From Draconibacterium orientale (lineage in GTDB: Bacteria; Bacteroidota; Bacteroidia; Bacteroidales; UBA1556), in contig DYSI01000002.1 of the NCBI GenBank assembly GCA_020718275.1, positions 29,039 through 83,410 on the forward strand: DNA of 54,372 nucleotides, written 5' to 3'. The translations under genes and the position numbers were made by a program. Under the pieces are notes generated by a model, which was given only the letters and a program-made list of their open reading frames with translations, made no database searches and was not told the DNA's origin. Shown here in pieces: positions 16,296-24,967 of this stretch. How positions within the stretch are numbered: position 1 is the first letter of the stretch; each line of letters starts with the position of its first letter.

Positions 16296-17633
16296 TTAGA
16301 TAATACCTTGGTCTAACATGGAGTTAGCAACTTTAAGGAAACCAGCGATATTAGCACCTTTCATATAGTTGACAAAACCATCTTTATCAGTACCATATTT
16401 CACACATTGGGTATGAATATCTTTCATGATTTGATGAAGTTTTTGATCAACTTCTTTTTCGCTCCAAGCGTATTTCATTGAATTTTGACTCATTTCCAAG
16501 CCTGATGTAGCAACACCACCAGCATTAGAAGCTTTACCTGGAGAGTAAAGAATTTTATTATCTAAGAATACTTCGATAGCTTCAGGAGTACAAGGCATAT
16601 TGGCACCTTCACCAACACAAATACAACCGTTTTCGATCAATGTTTTAGCATCTTGTTCGTTCAATTCGTTTTGGGTAGCACAAGGAAGAGCTACATCAAC
16701 TTTAACTTCCCAAGGTCTTTTACCGGCCACAAATTTAGCGGTAGGGAATTCATCAGCATAAGGTTTAACGATATCATTATTGGTAGCACGAAGTTCCAAC
16801 ATATAATCAATTCTTTCACCAGCAATACCTGCTTCATCATAAATGTATCCATCAGGACCAGAAATTGTTACTACCTTACCACCTAATTCGGTAACTTTTA
16901 GGGCAGCACCCCAAGCAACATTACCAAAACCAGAAATAGCAACACGTTTTCCAGCAAAAGAATGACCTTTAGTAGCCAACATTTCTTGAGCGAAATAAAC
17001 ATTACCAAAACCAGTTGCTTCAGGACGAACTAAAGAACCACCCCAATTTAAGCCTTTACCAGTTAAAACACCAGTATTTTCTTTGCGAAGTTTTTTGTAC
17101 ATGCCATACAAGAAACCAATTTCGCGACCACCAACTCCAATATCACCAGCAGGTACATCTGTTTCAGGGCCAATAATTGCTTGAAGTTCCATCATAAAAC
17201 TTTGGCAAAAACGCATCACTTCATTATCAGATTTTCCTTTTGGATCAAAGTCAGAACCGCCTTTACCACCACCCATAGGCAAAGTAGTTAAGCTGTTTTT
17301 GAAAATTTGCTCAAAACCTAAGAATTTCAAAATACTCAAGTTTACAGAAGGATGAAAGCGCAATCCACCTTTGTAAGGACCTATTGCGTTATTGAATTGA
17401 ATACGATATCCTAAATTCACATTTACTTTACCGTTATCACCTACCCATGGCACCTTAAATGTTAAAATACGATCTGGCTCAACGATACGATCGATAATAC
17501 CATGAGCTTCAAATTGAGGGTTTTCGTTAACAATTTCTTCAATTGATTCTAACACTTCGCGCACTGCTTGAAGGTATTCCACTTCACCTGGATGTTTTTT
17601 CTCCAAGTTGTTCATGATTTGTTCTACATTCAT
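16296..17633 (-). CDS. gdhA: glutamate dehydrogenase, probably NADP-specific
   Basis: This 445-residue cytoplasmic enzyme interconverts 2-oxoglutarate plus ammonium and glutamate. The substrate-binding domain has GPYKGGLRFHPSVN and the catalytic-lysine loop LPMGGGKGGSDFDPKGKSD. The Rossmann domain starts at VAISGFGNVAWGAA. The length near 445 and the 'small hexameric' layout match the bacterial NADP-type anabolic enzymes (E. coli GdhA class); coenzyme choice is inferred from family, not from a diagnostic residue. It is monocistronic, with a -7 box at 17680-17687 and its own terminator. Confidence 0.94.
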   Translation of the reverse strand: MNVEQIMNNLEKKHPGEVEYLQAVREVLESIEEIVNENPQFEAHGIIDRIVEPDRILTFKVPWVGDNGKVNVNLGYRIQFNNAIGPYKGGLRFHPSVNLSILKFLGFEQIFKNSLTTLPMGGGKGGSDFDPKGKSDNEVMRFCQSFMMELQAIIGPETDVPAGDIGVGGREIGFLYGMYKKLRKENTGVLTGKGLNWGGSLVRPEATGFGNVYFAQEMLATKGHSFAGKRVAISGFGNVAWGAALKVTELGGKVVTISGPDGYIYDEAGIAGERIDYMLELRATNNDIVKPYADEFPTAKFVAGKRPWEVKVDVALPCATQNELNEQDAKTLIENGCICVGEGANMPCTPEAIEVFLDNKILYSPGKASNAGGVATSGLEMSQNSMKYAWSEKEVDQKLHQIMKDIHTQCVKYGTDKDGFVNYMKGANIAGFLKVANSMLDQGII

Positions 17634-17679
17634 AATTTTATGTTTTTAAATAAACTTTTCAAAGGTTAATTGATGAGCA

Positions 17680-17687
17680 CAAAAGTA
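17680..17687 (-). promoter_or_regulatory. -7 box (TACTTTTG) of gdhA
   Basis: On the minus strand TACTTTTG followed by TGC matches TAnnTTTG and lies 46 nt before the gdhA ATG. Spacing to a possible TTTG upstream (11 bp) is too short for a standard -33 box. Confidence 0.45.
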
Positions 17688-17910
17688 GCAGTCCATAACA
17701 AACTGTGAATAAAGCCTCAAGGGTATTAATATCTTCCTTCACTTGAGAATTATCAAGAAAATTTTTAGAATGTAGTTAATCAGCTCTTACTTTATTAAAG
17801 TACTATTTAACAAATACTTATAGCTATTTGTAATAATTTTAAGTCGTCCAATTACCCTAAAATAAATGAGTAACATTAATATCTTAAATTGATTTTTTCA
17901 AGATAGGTTG

Positions 17911-17953
17911 CTGCCAAAATGACTTTTATGCATTTGCTGGCAGAGAAATTGGT
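17911..17953 (+). promoter_or_regulatory. candidate sigma-54-type promoter and upstream element for grpE-dnaJ
   Basis: TGGCA (17938-17942) and TTGG (17949-17952) have the GG-to-GC spacing of 12 positions expected of a -24/-12 promoter, with one mismatch (GG instead of GC at -12). A partly palindromic CTGCCAAAATGAC sits 14 bp upstream (17911-17923), where an enhancer-binding activator could bind. The predicted start (~17964) gives an ~80-nt leader. The rest of the 17634-18045 gap shows only the gdhA -7 box; no CIRCE element was found. Confidence 0.4.
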
Positions 17954-18045
17954 AAATGCTAGCATACAACTACGGTATATACGCTAACAATAATCTAATA
18001 ATTTATTGTTAATCAATTATATAGAATCAATAGCTATCAAAAATA

Positions 18046-18675
18046 ATGAGTAAGGAGGAAAATAAGATGGAAGAAAAAACAAATCCAGTAGAAAACCAGC
18101 AAGACTCGACTGACAAAAATGCGTCGCAATCCGCACAAAAGGCAGCCATAAACACCGAAAAAGTGGAACAAGAATCTAAACGGAAAAGCAAATTGAAAAA
18201 GAATACCAAAGAAGACCAGTTACAGAATGAGCTAATTGAGTCAAAAGAGAAATTAGCCGAATTAAATGATAAGTATCTACGTCTATATTCTGAATTTGAT
18301 AATTTTCGCAAGAGAACGATGAAAGAAAAGACAGAGTTTTTCAAAACCGCAGGAGAAGATGTGATAATCTCCATCATTTCGATAGTAGATGATTTTGAAA
18401 GAGCATTGAAAATTACCGGTAAATCCGAAGATAACAAAGCACATCGCGAAGGTTTAGAACTGATTTATAGCAAGTTTAAGAAAATACTGGATCAAAAAGG
18501 CGTAAAAGAAATTGAAGCAATCGGTAAAGAATTCGACACAGATATGCACGAAGCTTTAACCAAGATTCCGGCTCCAAGTGCAGAACTGAAGGGGAAAGTG
18601 ATAGATGTGATTGAGAAGGGTTATACGATGAACGACAAGATAATCCGATTTGCCAAGGTAGTGGTAGGTGATTAA
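18046..18675 (+). CDS. grpE: nucleotide exchange factor GrpE
   Basis: This 209-residue co-chaperone releases ADP from DnaK. It has a charged, disordered N-terminus, a long coiled coil (NELIESKEKLAELNDKYLRLYSEFDNFRKRT) and the C-terminal beta domain (EAIGKEFDTDMHEAL, VIDVIEKGYTMNDKIIRFAKVVVG). The ATG at 18067 has AAGGAGG at an 8-nt spacing and may be the true start; the upstream ATG at 18046 has no such signal, but the AAGGAGG also simply encodes Lys-Glu. It is 32 bp upstream of dnaJ on the same strand. Confidence 0.95.
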   Translation: MSKEENKMEEKTNPVENQQDSTDKNASQSAQKAAINTEKVEQESKRKSKLKKNTKEDQLQNELIESKEKLAELNDKYLRLYSEFDNFRKRTMKEKTEFFKTAGEDVIISIISIVDDFERALKITGKSEDNKAHREGLELIYSKFKKILDQKGVKEIEAIGKEFDTDMHEALTKIPAPSAELKGKVIDVIEKGYTMNDKIIRFAKVVVGD

Positions 18676-18707
18676 TTAATACCTTAAATTTAAAGCATTA
18701 AATAAAT

Positions 18708-19850
18708 ATGTCGAAAAGAGATTACTACGAAATACTTGGCGTGAACAAGAATGCCACTGCTGATGAAATTAAAAAGGCTTACCGTCAGAAGGCAATTCAA
18801 TTTCATCCAGACAAAAATCCTGGCGATGCTACGGCAGAAGATAAATTTAAAGAAGCCGCAGAAGCTTACGAAGTATTGAGTGATGCCAATAAAAAGGCAA
18901 GATACGACCAATATGGACATGCTGGCATGGGAAGCTCTTCAGGAGGAGGCTTTAGTGGTGGCGGGATGAGTATGGATGATATATTCTCTCAATTCGGCGA
19001 TATTTTTGGTGGATTTGGATTTGGTGGTGGATCTTCACAAAGAGGACGACGAGTCAATAGAGGCAGCAATTTACGCGTTAGAGTAAAACTAGACTTGAAA
19101 GAAATTGCCCACGGAGCTGAAAAGAAAATTAAAGTTAATAAATACATTAGTTGCAACGCTTGTCATGGCAGTGGCGCAGAGGGAGGAAGTTCTTACACAA
19201 GTTGTAACACCTGTCATGGAACTGGACATGTAACTAGGGTGCAGCAAACATTCTTGGGGCAGATGCAAACTCAAAGTGTATGTCCTCAATGCGGTGGTGA
19301 AGGCAAAATTATCACCAACAAATGTAAAATTTGCTTTGGAAATGGGATTGTTAATGGCGAAGAAGTAATTTCCATCAATATTCCGGCAGGCGTTGAAGAT
19401 GGCATGCAACTATCGGTTTCGGGCAAAGGAAATGCTGCGGCGCGAGGAGGAATCAACGGAGACCTTATTGTGGTTGTGGAAGAAACCGCCGATACTGAAC
19501 TCAAAAGAGATGGCACCAATCTGCTTTATGACCATTACATTAGTTTTCCTGATGCTGTTTTAGGAACTACCATTGAAATACCTACCGTAGATGGAAAAGC
19601 AAAAATAAAAATACCTGCTGGAACACAGGCTGGTAAAGTATTCCGCTTAAGAGGAAAAGGTTTGCCAAGTGTTGAACACAGAGGTATTGGCGATTTGATG
19701 GTCAATATCAATGTTTGGACACCACAACAACTTAGTCATGAAGAGACTAACCTTATGGAAAAACTCAGAAAAGCTAGTAATTTTGAGCCGAAACCAACCG
19801 CTAAAGACATGGGATTCTTCGATCGGATGAGAGAGTATTTTCAAGGATAA
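18708..19850 (+). CDS. dnaJ: chaperone protein DnaJ
   Basis: This 380-residue type I Hsp40 stimulates DnaK ATPase. The J domain has HPD at residues 33-35, followed by a Gly/Phe-rich linker ([24 protein letters not shown]). The zinc domain has four CxxCxGxG-type repeats ([32 protein letters not shown]). The C-terminal substrate-binding domains contain [17 protein letters not shown]. It forms an operon with grpE; dnaK is not in the window. Confidence 0.98.
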   Translation: MSKRDYYEILGVNKNATADEIKKAYRQKAIQFHPDKNPGDATAEDKFKEAAEAYEVLSDANKKARYDQYGHAGMGSSSGGGFSGGGMSMDDIFSQFGDIFGGFGFGGGSSQRGRRVNRGSNLRVRVKLDLKEIAHGAEKKIKVNKYISCNACHGSGAEGGSSYTSCNTCHGTGHVTRVQQTFLGQMQTQSVCPQCGGEGKIITNKCKICFGNGIVNGEEVISINIPAGVEDGMQLSVSGKGNAAARGGINGDLIVVVEETADTELKRDGTNLLYDHYISFPDAVLGTTIEIPTVDGKAKIKIPAGTQAGKVFRLRGKGLPSVEHRGIGDLMVNINVWTPQQLSHEETNLMEKLRKASNFEPKPTAKDMGFFDRMREYFQG

Positions 19851-19882
19851 TATCCAATTTCAGCTTTAACCTCATTTTTGTT

Positions 19883-19890
19883 TAGCTTTG
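19883..19890 (+). promoter_or_regulatory. -7 box (TAGCTTTG) of the sensor kinase gene
   Basis: TAGCTTTG matches TAnnTTTG and lies 16 nt before the ATG at 19907, so the leader would be only about ten bases. Confidence 0.45.
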
Positions 19891-19906
19891 TGCATTAAAT
19901 CTATGC

Positions 19907-21088
19907 ATGAAAACACTTCTACGTCTCAAAGGAATTATCGTCAGTTTACTTTTAGGAATTATTTTTCTTCAAGGAATATGGATTAATAATGCTTATAACG
20001 AACGTAAATTACAATTTTCAAAGCATCTTAATTCTGCGGTCAACCATTCATTAAGGCATTTTTGCGACAAGAAAATCTACCTTTATCCTAATTCAAATAC
20101 TGATTTAGATAAATTGATTCAATATGAGTTAGAATTATTAGGTGAAACTGTTGATTTTAAGACACAACTTCTCAGTGTTTCTGTTAACAAAAGAGACATT
20201 ATCACAAAATATACTCATTTATACGCTTTACGATGTGCTGATAATCAAAAGTATAGAAGCCTTTTGGTACAAGTTAATTCTGAGAGTCGTTATTTAGCAC
20301 AGTCAATCTTTTCATGGATTTCATTGAGCGCTTTATTCGTATTGCTGTTGTCAGTTTTCACTACTATCTATCTTCGTAATCTAAACAATCACAAGCAATT
20401 GCAACTGATGAAAGATGAATTTATTAGCAATATGACTCATGAATTAAAAACCCCCATCAGTACAATTTCGGTTGCGAGTGAAATACTTCAAAATGAAAAA
20501 ATAAGCATTGATTTAGAAAAAGTTAAGCGCTATTCCGACATTATTCACGAGGAAAATAATCGATTAAAACGACTGGTAGACCGAGTGATGGAAGTAGCCA
20601 TATTTGAAAGTGGACGTACCCAAATGCAAATGGTAATAGGCGACCTGCATGAGTTAATTACTAATAGTGTAAAACCGCTTAAGTTGGTAACTCAGAAAAG
20701 AAACGGAGACATTCATCTCCAACTAGAAGCTAGTAATTATAATTTTCCATTCGACAAAAACCATCTCAGCAACATCATCTCCAATTTGATTGAAAATGCT
20801 ATTAAATATAATGAAAGGCAACCCCACATTTCCATTCGTACTTTTAATTTACAAGAGAAACTCATTATTCAAATTGAAGACAATGGCATTGGAATTTCGG
20901 AAGACGACCTAAAACATGTTTTCGAAAAATACTATCGCTCAAAAAGCCACCACAAAAATCAAAAAACAGGATTTGGGCTTGGTCTATTTTATGTATATCA
21001 AGTAGTTAAGAGCCACAATGGACACATCCGAGTGGAGAGCAGATTAAACGAAGGAAGCCGTTTTGTGATCAGTTTTAATATGAAATAA
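19907..21088 (+). CDS. membrane sensor histidine kinase (RprX-like)
   Basis: This is a 393-residue protein. One membrane segment lies at residues ~8-26 and a second at ~135-157, enclosing a periplasmic sensor domain of about 105 residues with two Cys (C53, C109) and no recognisable fold. The HisKA motif FISNMTHELKTPIS contains the phospho-acceptor His178. The ATPase domain has NLIENAIKYN (N box), EDNGIGISEDDL (G1) and GFGLGLFYV (G2). The response regulator follows after 78 bp. The pair is organised like RprXY of Bacteroides; the stimulus is unknown. Confidence 0.93.
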   Translation: MKTLLRLKGIIVSLLLGIIFLQGIWINNAYNERKLQFSKHLNSAVNHSLRHFCDKKIYLYPNSNTDLDKLIQYELELLGETVDFKTQLLSVSVNKRDIITKYTHLYALRCADNQKYRSLLVQVNSESRYLAQSIFSWISLSALFVLLLSVFTTIYLRNLNNHKQLQLMKDEFISNMTHELKTPISTISVASEILQNEKISIDLEKVKRYSDIIHEENNRLKRLVDRVMEVAIFESGRTQMQMVIGDLHELITNSVKPLKLVTQKRNGDIHLQLEASNYNFPFDKNHLSNIISNLIENAIKYNERQPHISIRTFNLQEKLIIQIEDNGIGISEDDLKHVFEKYYRSKSHHKNQKTGFGLGLFYVYQVVKSHNGHIRVESRLNEGSRFVISFNMK

Positions 21089-21095
21089 GAATTCT

Positions 21096-21119
21096 ACGGA
21101 ATACGTTCCGTTTTTTTTT
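21096..21119 (+). terminator. intrinsic terminator between kinase and regulator
   Basis: ACGGAA and TTCCGT flank a TACG tetraloop, and nine T's follow (21111-21119). It would reduce read-through from the kinase gene into the regulator gene. Confidence 0.75.
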
Positions 21120-21126
21120 ACCTTTA
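21119..21126 (+). promoter_or_regulatory. -7 box (TACCTTTA) of the response regulator gene
   Basis: TACCTTTA followed by CACC is one base off the consensus and immediately abuts the terminator T-run. It gives the regulator gene its own promoter about 40 nt before the ATG. Confidence 0.45.
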
Positions 21127-21166
21127 CACCTTTAATTTTATCTTAAATTTAACCCTAAAAAACTTA

Positions 21167-21874
21167 ATGGACAAATCTCAAATCCGGATATTATACGTTG
21201 AAGACGACCTCAACTTGAGCATGGTAGTTGAAGATTTTCTATTGATGCAAGGATTTCAAATTCAGCATTTTAGCAATGCAGAAATGGTTGTCAAGCAATG
21301 GAATCAAATACAAGCAAACATCTGCTTATTAGATATTATGCTTCCTCAAATGGATGGTTTTGAATTAGCAAAATTTATTCGTTCTAAGAATCCGCAAATT
21401 CCTATAATATTCCTGTCAGCTAAGAATCAAACCAAAGACAAAATACAAGGCCTCGAAATTGGCGCAGATGATTATATCACCAAACCATTTAGCACTATTG
21501 AACTAAGCTTAAGAATCCAAGCCATCATGAATAGAATTCCTTATGAGGAATTAGAAAGTGAGAAGGCAAAAATCAATATTAGCCTAGGTTCGATTAACTA
21601 CCAAGAAGCAGAGATGATGCTCATAACGCCAAATGAGAGTTTTACGTTAACCCGAAAAGAAAATCAGCTAATCAAAAAACTTATCGAAAATAGAAATGAA
21701 ATATTAAAGCGTGATGATTTACTGACAGAAATTTGGGGGGAAAACAACTATCAAAACTCAAGGAGCATGGATGTGTATTTGAGCAAAATTAGAAAAATGA
21801 TTGCCATCGAAACGCGGATTGCCATTGTCAATTATCACGGCACTGGTTTCAAGCTTGAAACTAATCTAGAATAA
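21167..21874 (+). CDS. OmpR-family response regulator (RprY-like)
   Basis: This is a 235-residue protein. The receiver domain has the acidic pair (YVEDD), phospho-acceptor Asp56 in CLLDIMLPQMDGF, Thr/Ser in IIFLSAK and Lys in DDYITKPFS. The C-terminal winged helix contains LTRKENQLIKKLIENRN and SRSMDVYLSKIRKMI. It is the partner of the adjacent kinase, although a terminator and a separate -7 box lie between them. Confidence 0.94.
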   Translation: MDKSQIRILYVEDDLNLSMVVEDFLLMQGFQIQHFSNAEMVVKQWNQIQANICLLDIMLPQMDGFELAKFIRSKNPQIPIIFLSAKNQTKDKIQGLEIGADDYITKPFSTIELSLRIQAIMNRIPYEELESEKAKINISLGSINYQEAEMMLITPNESFTLTRKENQLIKKLIENRNEILKRDDLLTEIWGENNYQNSRSMDVYLSKIRKMIAIETRIAIVNYHGTGFKLETNLE

Positions 21875-21876
21875 AC

Positions 21877-21937
21877 TACCTCGAAGCAGAGCTGTCGAGG
21901 TATTGTTGAAACAATAATAATACGCAGCAGAGCTGCG
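21877..21937. repeat. cluster of palindromic hairpins (REP-like intergenic element)
   Basis: Three hairpins follow one another right after the regulator stop. TACCTCGA/TCGAGGTA (21877-21902) has an inner AGC/GCT. TATTGT/ACAATA lies at 21901-21916. CGCAGC/GCTGCG (21923-21937) closes on AGA. The first and third share the core GCAGAGCTG. No T-run follows, so these are not simple terminators. The look is that of an extragenic palindromic repeat family. Confidence 0.55.
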
Positions 21938-22002
21938 GGGAATTAACCCAAAGAGATTAAACATTTATCAAAAAGTGATAAATAAAAAAACAACTTTCAA
22001 CT

Positions 22003-23109
22003 ATGAGACTTCAGCACCTTTCGCTAATTCAATATAAAAACAACGAACAAAGCCAATTGAATTTTAGCGATAGGATTAATATTTTCGTTGGAGATAATGG
22101 AGCCGGAAAAACCAATATTCTTGATGCAATCTACTATCTTTCGTTCTGTAAGAGTCCATTTAGAGTCAATGACAGCCAAAACATCCTACATGACAAGAGT
22201 TTTTTCACTATCACAGGCGAATATCTGACGTCTGAAAACAGCCTAGAAAAAGTATTAGTAAATTATGAAAATGGCGGTAAAAAACATTTTAAACGCAACG
22301 ACAAAGAATACGAGCGGCTTGCTGATCATATTGGAGAATTCCCACTAGTTATAATAAGTCCGGCAGATTCAATTTTGATTAATGGAAGCAGCGAAGAAAG
22401 GCGTAAATATATCGATAGTGTCATTTCTCAATTCGACAAGGCCTATTTACAAACCCTGCTACATTACAACAAAATAATTCAGCAGCGCAATGCACTCTTA
22501 AAAACTTTGCACGATCAACCACAAGTGGATAAAACTATTATTGAAGCACTTAACTCAAAATTAAATCAATACGGAACCATTATTTTTGAGAAAAGAAAGG
22601 CTTTTTTGGAAGATTTTATTCCGCTGATTCAAGTCTATTATCAATTTATTTCAAACGAAAAGGAAATTGCCAATGTTAGTTATCGTTCGCAATTACACAC
22701 CAATCCCCTATCGAAATTATTAGTCGAGCATTTCAATAAAGAATTGATACTGAAATACACCACCGTAGGCATTCATCGTGATGATATTGAGTTTGAAATT
22801 AATGGGTTTCCTATACGTAGTTACGGTTCGCAAGGCCAACAAAAATCATTTTTGATCGCCTTGAAAATCGCACAGTTTGAGTACACTTACAAAATGAAAA
22901 AGTACAAACCCTTGCTATTACTAGATGATATTTTTGACAAATTAGATTATCACCGCGTTAAGCAGCTTATGAAATTAGTAAGTAGGAATGAATTTGGACA
23001 AATATTTATCAGCGATACCAATCAAGAACGAATAGAACATGTATTTGCGCAGATCGAAGTAGACAAAAGAATATTTGAGGTAATTAAAGGTAAAGTACAA
23101 GCAATATAA
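22003..23109 (+). CDS. recF: DNA replication and repair protein RecF
   Basis: This 368-residue SMC-like ATPase loads RecA at gapped DNA with RecO and RecR. Walker A is FVGDNGAGKTNILDAI near residue 34; the ABC signature region is SYGSQGQQKSFLIALKIA and Walker B PLLLLDDIFDKLD. The length is typical. It is followed after 7 bp by a DUF721 gene, a pairing common in bacteria that use DciA as helicase loader. Confidence 0.96.
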   Translation: MRLQHLSLIQYKNNEQSQLNFSDRINIFVGDNGAGKTNILDAIYYLSFCKSPFRVNDSQNILHDKSFFTITGEYLTSENSLEKVLVNYENGGKKHFKRNDKEYERLADHIGEFPLVIISPADSILINGSSEERRKYIDSVISQFDKAYLQTLLHYNKIIQQRNALLKTLHDQPQVDKTIIEALNSKLNQYGTIIFEKRKAFLEDFIPLIQVYYQFISNEKEIANVSYRSQLHTNPLSKLLVEHFNKELILKYTTVGIHRDDIEFEINGFPIRSYGSQGQQKSFLIALKIAQFEYTYKMKKYKPLLLLDDIFDKLDYHRVKQLMKLVSRNEFGQIFISDTNQERIEHVFAQIEVDKRIFEVIKGKVQAI

Positions 23110-23116
23110 GAAAAGC

Positions 23117-23425
23117 ATGAACGAAGATCATAGTTATAAGCGAATCAATAGCCAAAGTTTAGGCGATGTAATTCAACAATTTATTAGAGCCAATGGGTTG
23201 CAACCTAAACTTGATGAAGCCTCAGTAGTAAAAAATTGGGAAGAAATAGTTGGTAAAATGATTGCCCGTCACACCCAAGACCTCTATATCAAACATCGTA
23301 AGATTTTCGTACGTTTCGACTCCGCCGCTTTGCGTCAAGAAATGATGTATGCCAAGTCAAAATTGATAGAAAAAATAAATAATTCAGTTGGACATCAATG
23401 TATTGATGAAGTTGTTTTTTTATAA
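23117..23425 (+). CDS. DUF721/DciA-like protein
   Basis: This 102-residue protein shows the DUF721 pattern: LGDVIQQFIRANGLQPKLDEA, then VVKNWEEIVGKMIARHT and LYIKHRKIFVRFDSAALRQEMMYAKSKLIEKIN. Proteins of this family include DciA, which loads the replicative helicase in bacteria without DnaC/DnaI. The helicase-loader role is a family inference. It is co-transcribed with recF. Confidence 0.82.
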   Translation: MNEDHSYKRINSQSLGDVIQQFIRANGLQPKLDEASVVKNWEEIVGKMIARHTQDLYIKHRKIFVRFDSAALRQEMMYAKSKLIEKINNSVGHQCIDEVVFL

Positions 23426-23578
23426 ACTATGGTGAATATCAAAATAATTCGATAAAAACTTATGATATCCTTCATAATTTTATAATTTTTTAACCTCAAG
23501 GTTAGCAAATTTAGAATTCAATTTCCGAGTGACATCAAATGAATTTATATCTTTGCGCACCTTATATAAGACGAGATA
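23426..23578. promoter_or_regulatory. intergenic region with -7 box TATCTTTG at 23548-23555
   Basis: TATCTTTG followed by CGCACC is an exact consensus match 23 nt before the ArsC-like gene. No terminator with a T-run was seen after the DUF721 gene. Confidence 0.5.
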
Positions 23579-23920
23579 ATGTACAACATTTACCACAATA
23601 CAAGATGCAAAAAGAGCCGAGCAGGCTTAGCACATTTACAATCTAAAGGGGTTGATTTTGAGGTAATTGACTATATGAATAATCCCTTAAGCATTGAAGA
23701 AATCGAGCAGCTTTTTGTAAAATTAAACAAACCAGTCTCGAGTATGATACGCACCCAAGAAAAGCTATATAAAACTGAATTTAAGGATAAGCAATTTACT
23801 GATTCAGAATGGCTTAGAATATTTATCCAACATCCAAATCTAATGAACCGACCCATAATAGCCAACAAGCACAAAGCCATTTGGGGAGACACTTCAGAAC
23901 GAATTGATGAATTTTTATAG
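23579..23920 (+). CDS. ArsC/Spx/YffB-family thioredoxin-fold protein
   Basis: This 113-residue protein begins MYNIYHNTRCKKSRAGL, where Cys10 corresponds to the ArsC catalytic cysteine, with Arg14 after it. MIRTQEKLYK and the cis-Pro segment NRPIIANKHKAIWG contain the other arginines expected of ArsC-type arsenate reductases. No ars genes are nearby, so a general reductase role (as for YffB) is equally likely. Confidence 0.82.
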   Translation: MYNIYHNTRCKKSRAGLAHLQSKGVDFEVIDYMNNPLSIEEIEQLFVKLNKPVSSMIRTQEKLYKTEFKDKQFTDSEWLRIFIQHPNLMNRPIIANKHKAIWGDTSERIDEFL

Positions 23921-23977
23921 AATGGTATAATCCTTGATTAAATGATCACTTTCAAAAACAACCTTAAATCAATTATC

Positions 23978-24436
23978 ATGAAAAAGTACAGTACAATCCT
24001 CTTAAGTATTTTTGCCTTTATTTTGGTTGGCAAAATATACACGGAAATTCCACAAGCACAAGTTAGTCAAGCTCATATCGAGTTTGAAGTTACCTCGCAT
24101 GATTATGGAACGATTCAACAAAATGCCAATGGCAACTTTTCATTCAAGTTTAAAAACACCGGAAAAGAGCCATTAATCATTCAAAATGTACAATCTAGCT
24201 GTGGATGTACGGTTGCAAAACGCCCCACTGCTCCTATCTTACCTGGCGAATCTTCAGAGATTTCAGTAAAATATGATACCCGCAGAATAGGATCTTTTCA
24301 CAAAAACATCACAGTAACATCCAATGCTGACAATGCCAGCGTGGTCCTTTACATAAAAGGCAATGTGGTTGAACAACCCAAGGAAGATGTTCCTGTAAAA
24401 CCCGTTAATGAAGGCTTTACACCAGTAGCCCCTTAA
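23978..24436 (+). CDS. DUF1573 protein, exported (first of tandem pair)
   Basis: This 152-residue protein starts at an ATG followed by a signal sequence (MKKYSTILLSIFAFILVGKIY); an upstream in-frame ATG at 23942 would add a hydrophilic stretch and is less likely. The Ig-like DUF1573 domain has HDYGTIQQNANGNFSFKFKN, SSCGCTVAKRPTAPILPGES and YDTRRIGSFHKNITVTSN. It is probably periplasmic or anchored to the outer membrane; function is unknown. It is 15 bp from its paralogue. Confidence 0.82.
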   Translation: MKKYSTILLSIFAFILVGKIYTEIPQAQVSQAHIEFEVTSHDYGTIQQNANGNFSFKFKNTGKEPLIIQNVQSSCGCTVAKRPTAPILPGESSEISVKYDTRRIGSFHKNITVTSNADNASVVLYIKGNVVEQPKEDVPVKPVNEGFTPVAP

Positions 24437-24451
24437 AAATCTTATAGCAAT

Positions 24452-24850
24452 ATGAAACGAATTTCAATTCTACTGAGTCTAATTTTTCTCTTGGCAAACA
24501 TTAATATTGCAAAGCCATTTATTAAATACAATAGCATTGCAGAAATAAAATTTGACAAGACTGTTCATGATTTTGGTAAAATTAAAAAAGGAGCCAAAAA
24601 CGTAAAATGCAAATTCAAATACACCAATGTTGGAACTGATGTATTGCTGATAACTCGAGTGGTAAAATCCTGTGGATGCACTGAGCCTGTGTATTCAAAG
24701 GAACCTCTGATGCCTGGTCAAAGTACAGAAATGGAAGTTGGCTATACTACAACCGATATTGTTGGCGTATTCAATAAAAAGCTCACAATTTTTACTAATG
24801 GGCAAACTGAATCAGTTATATTAACTATAAAAGGTGAAGTTATTGAATAA
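24452..24850 (+). CDS. DUF1573 protein, exported (second of tandem pair)
   Basis: This 132-residue paralogue has a signal peptide (MKRISILLSLIFLLANINIA) and the same motifs: VHDFGKIKKGAKNVKCKFKYTN, KSCGCTEPVYSKEPLMPGQS and FNKKLTIFTNG. It is co-transcribed with the preceding gene and ends at a strong terminator. Confidence 0.82.
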   Translation: MKRISILLSLIFLLANINIAKPFIKYNSIAEIKFDKTVHDFGKIKKGAKNVKCKFKYTNVGTDVLLITRVVKSCGCTEPVYSKEPLMPGQSTEMEVGYTTTDIVGVFNKKLTIFTNGQTESVILTIKGEVIE

Positions 24851-24875
24851 TGGTAACTGATTTTTACGACCTTTG

Positions 24876-24904
24876 TCCCGCCTATTGTAGGCGGGATTTT
24901 TTTT
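24876..24904 (+). terminator. terminator of the DUF1573 pair
   Basis: TCCCGCCTA and TAGGCGGGA form a 9-bp stem with a TTG loop, followed by eight T. Confidence 0.93.
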
Positions 24905-24967
24905 GTTCAAAGCCTAGTATTAGGAAATTTAACTGATTGAAATACATATTACAAAAAACTAATTCTT

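Noticed and set aside
17634-18045. CIRCE or sigma-32-type heat-shock elements before grpE
   Set aside because: No TTAGCACTC-type inverted repeat or matching boxes were found.
23579-23920. Arsenic-resistance operon
   Set aside because: Only one ArsC/YffB-like gene is present; no arsB, acr3 or arsR is nearby.
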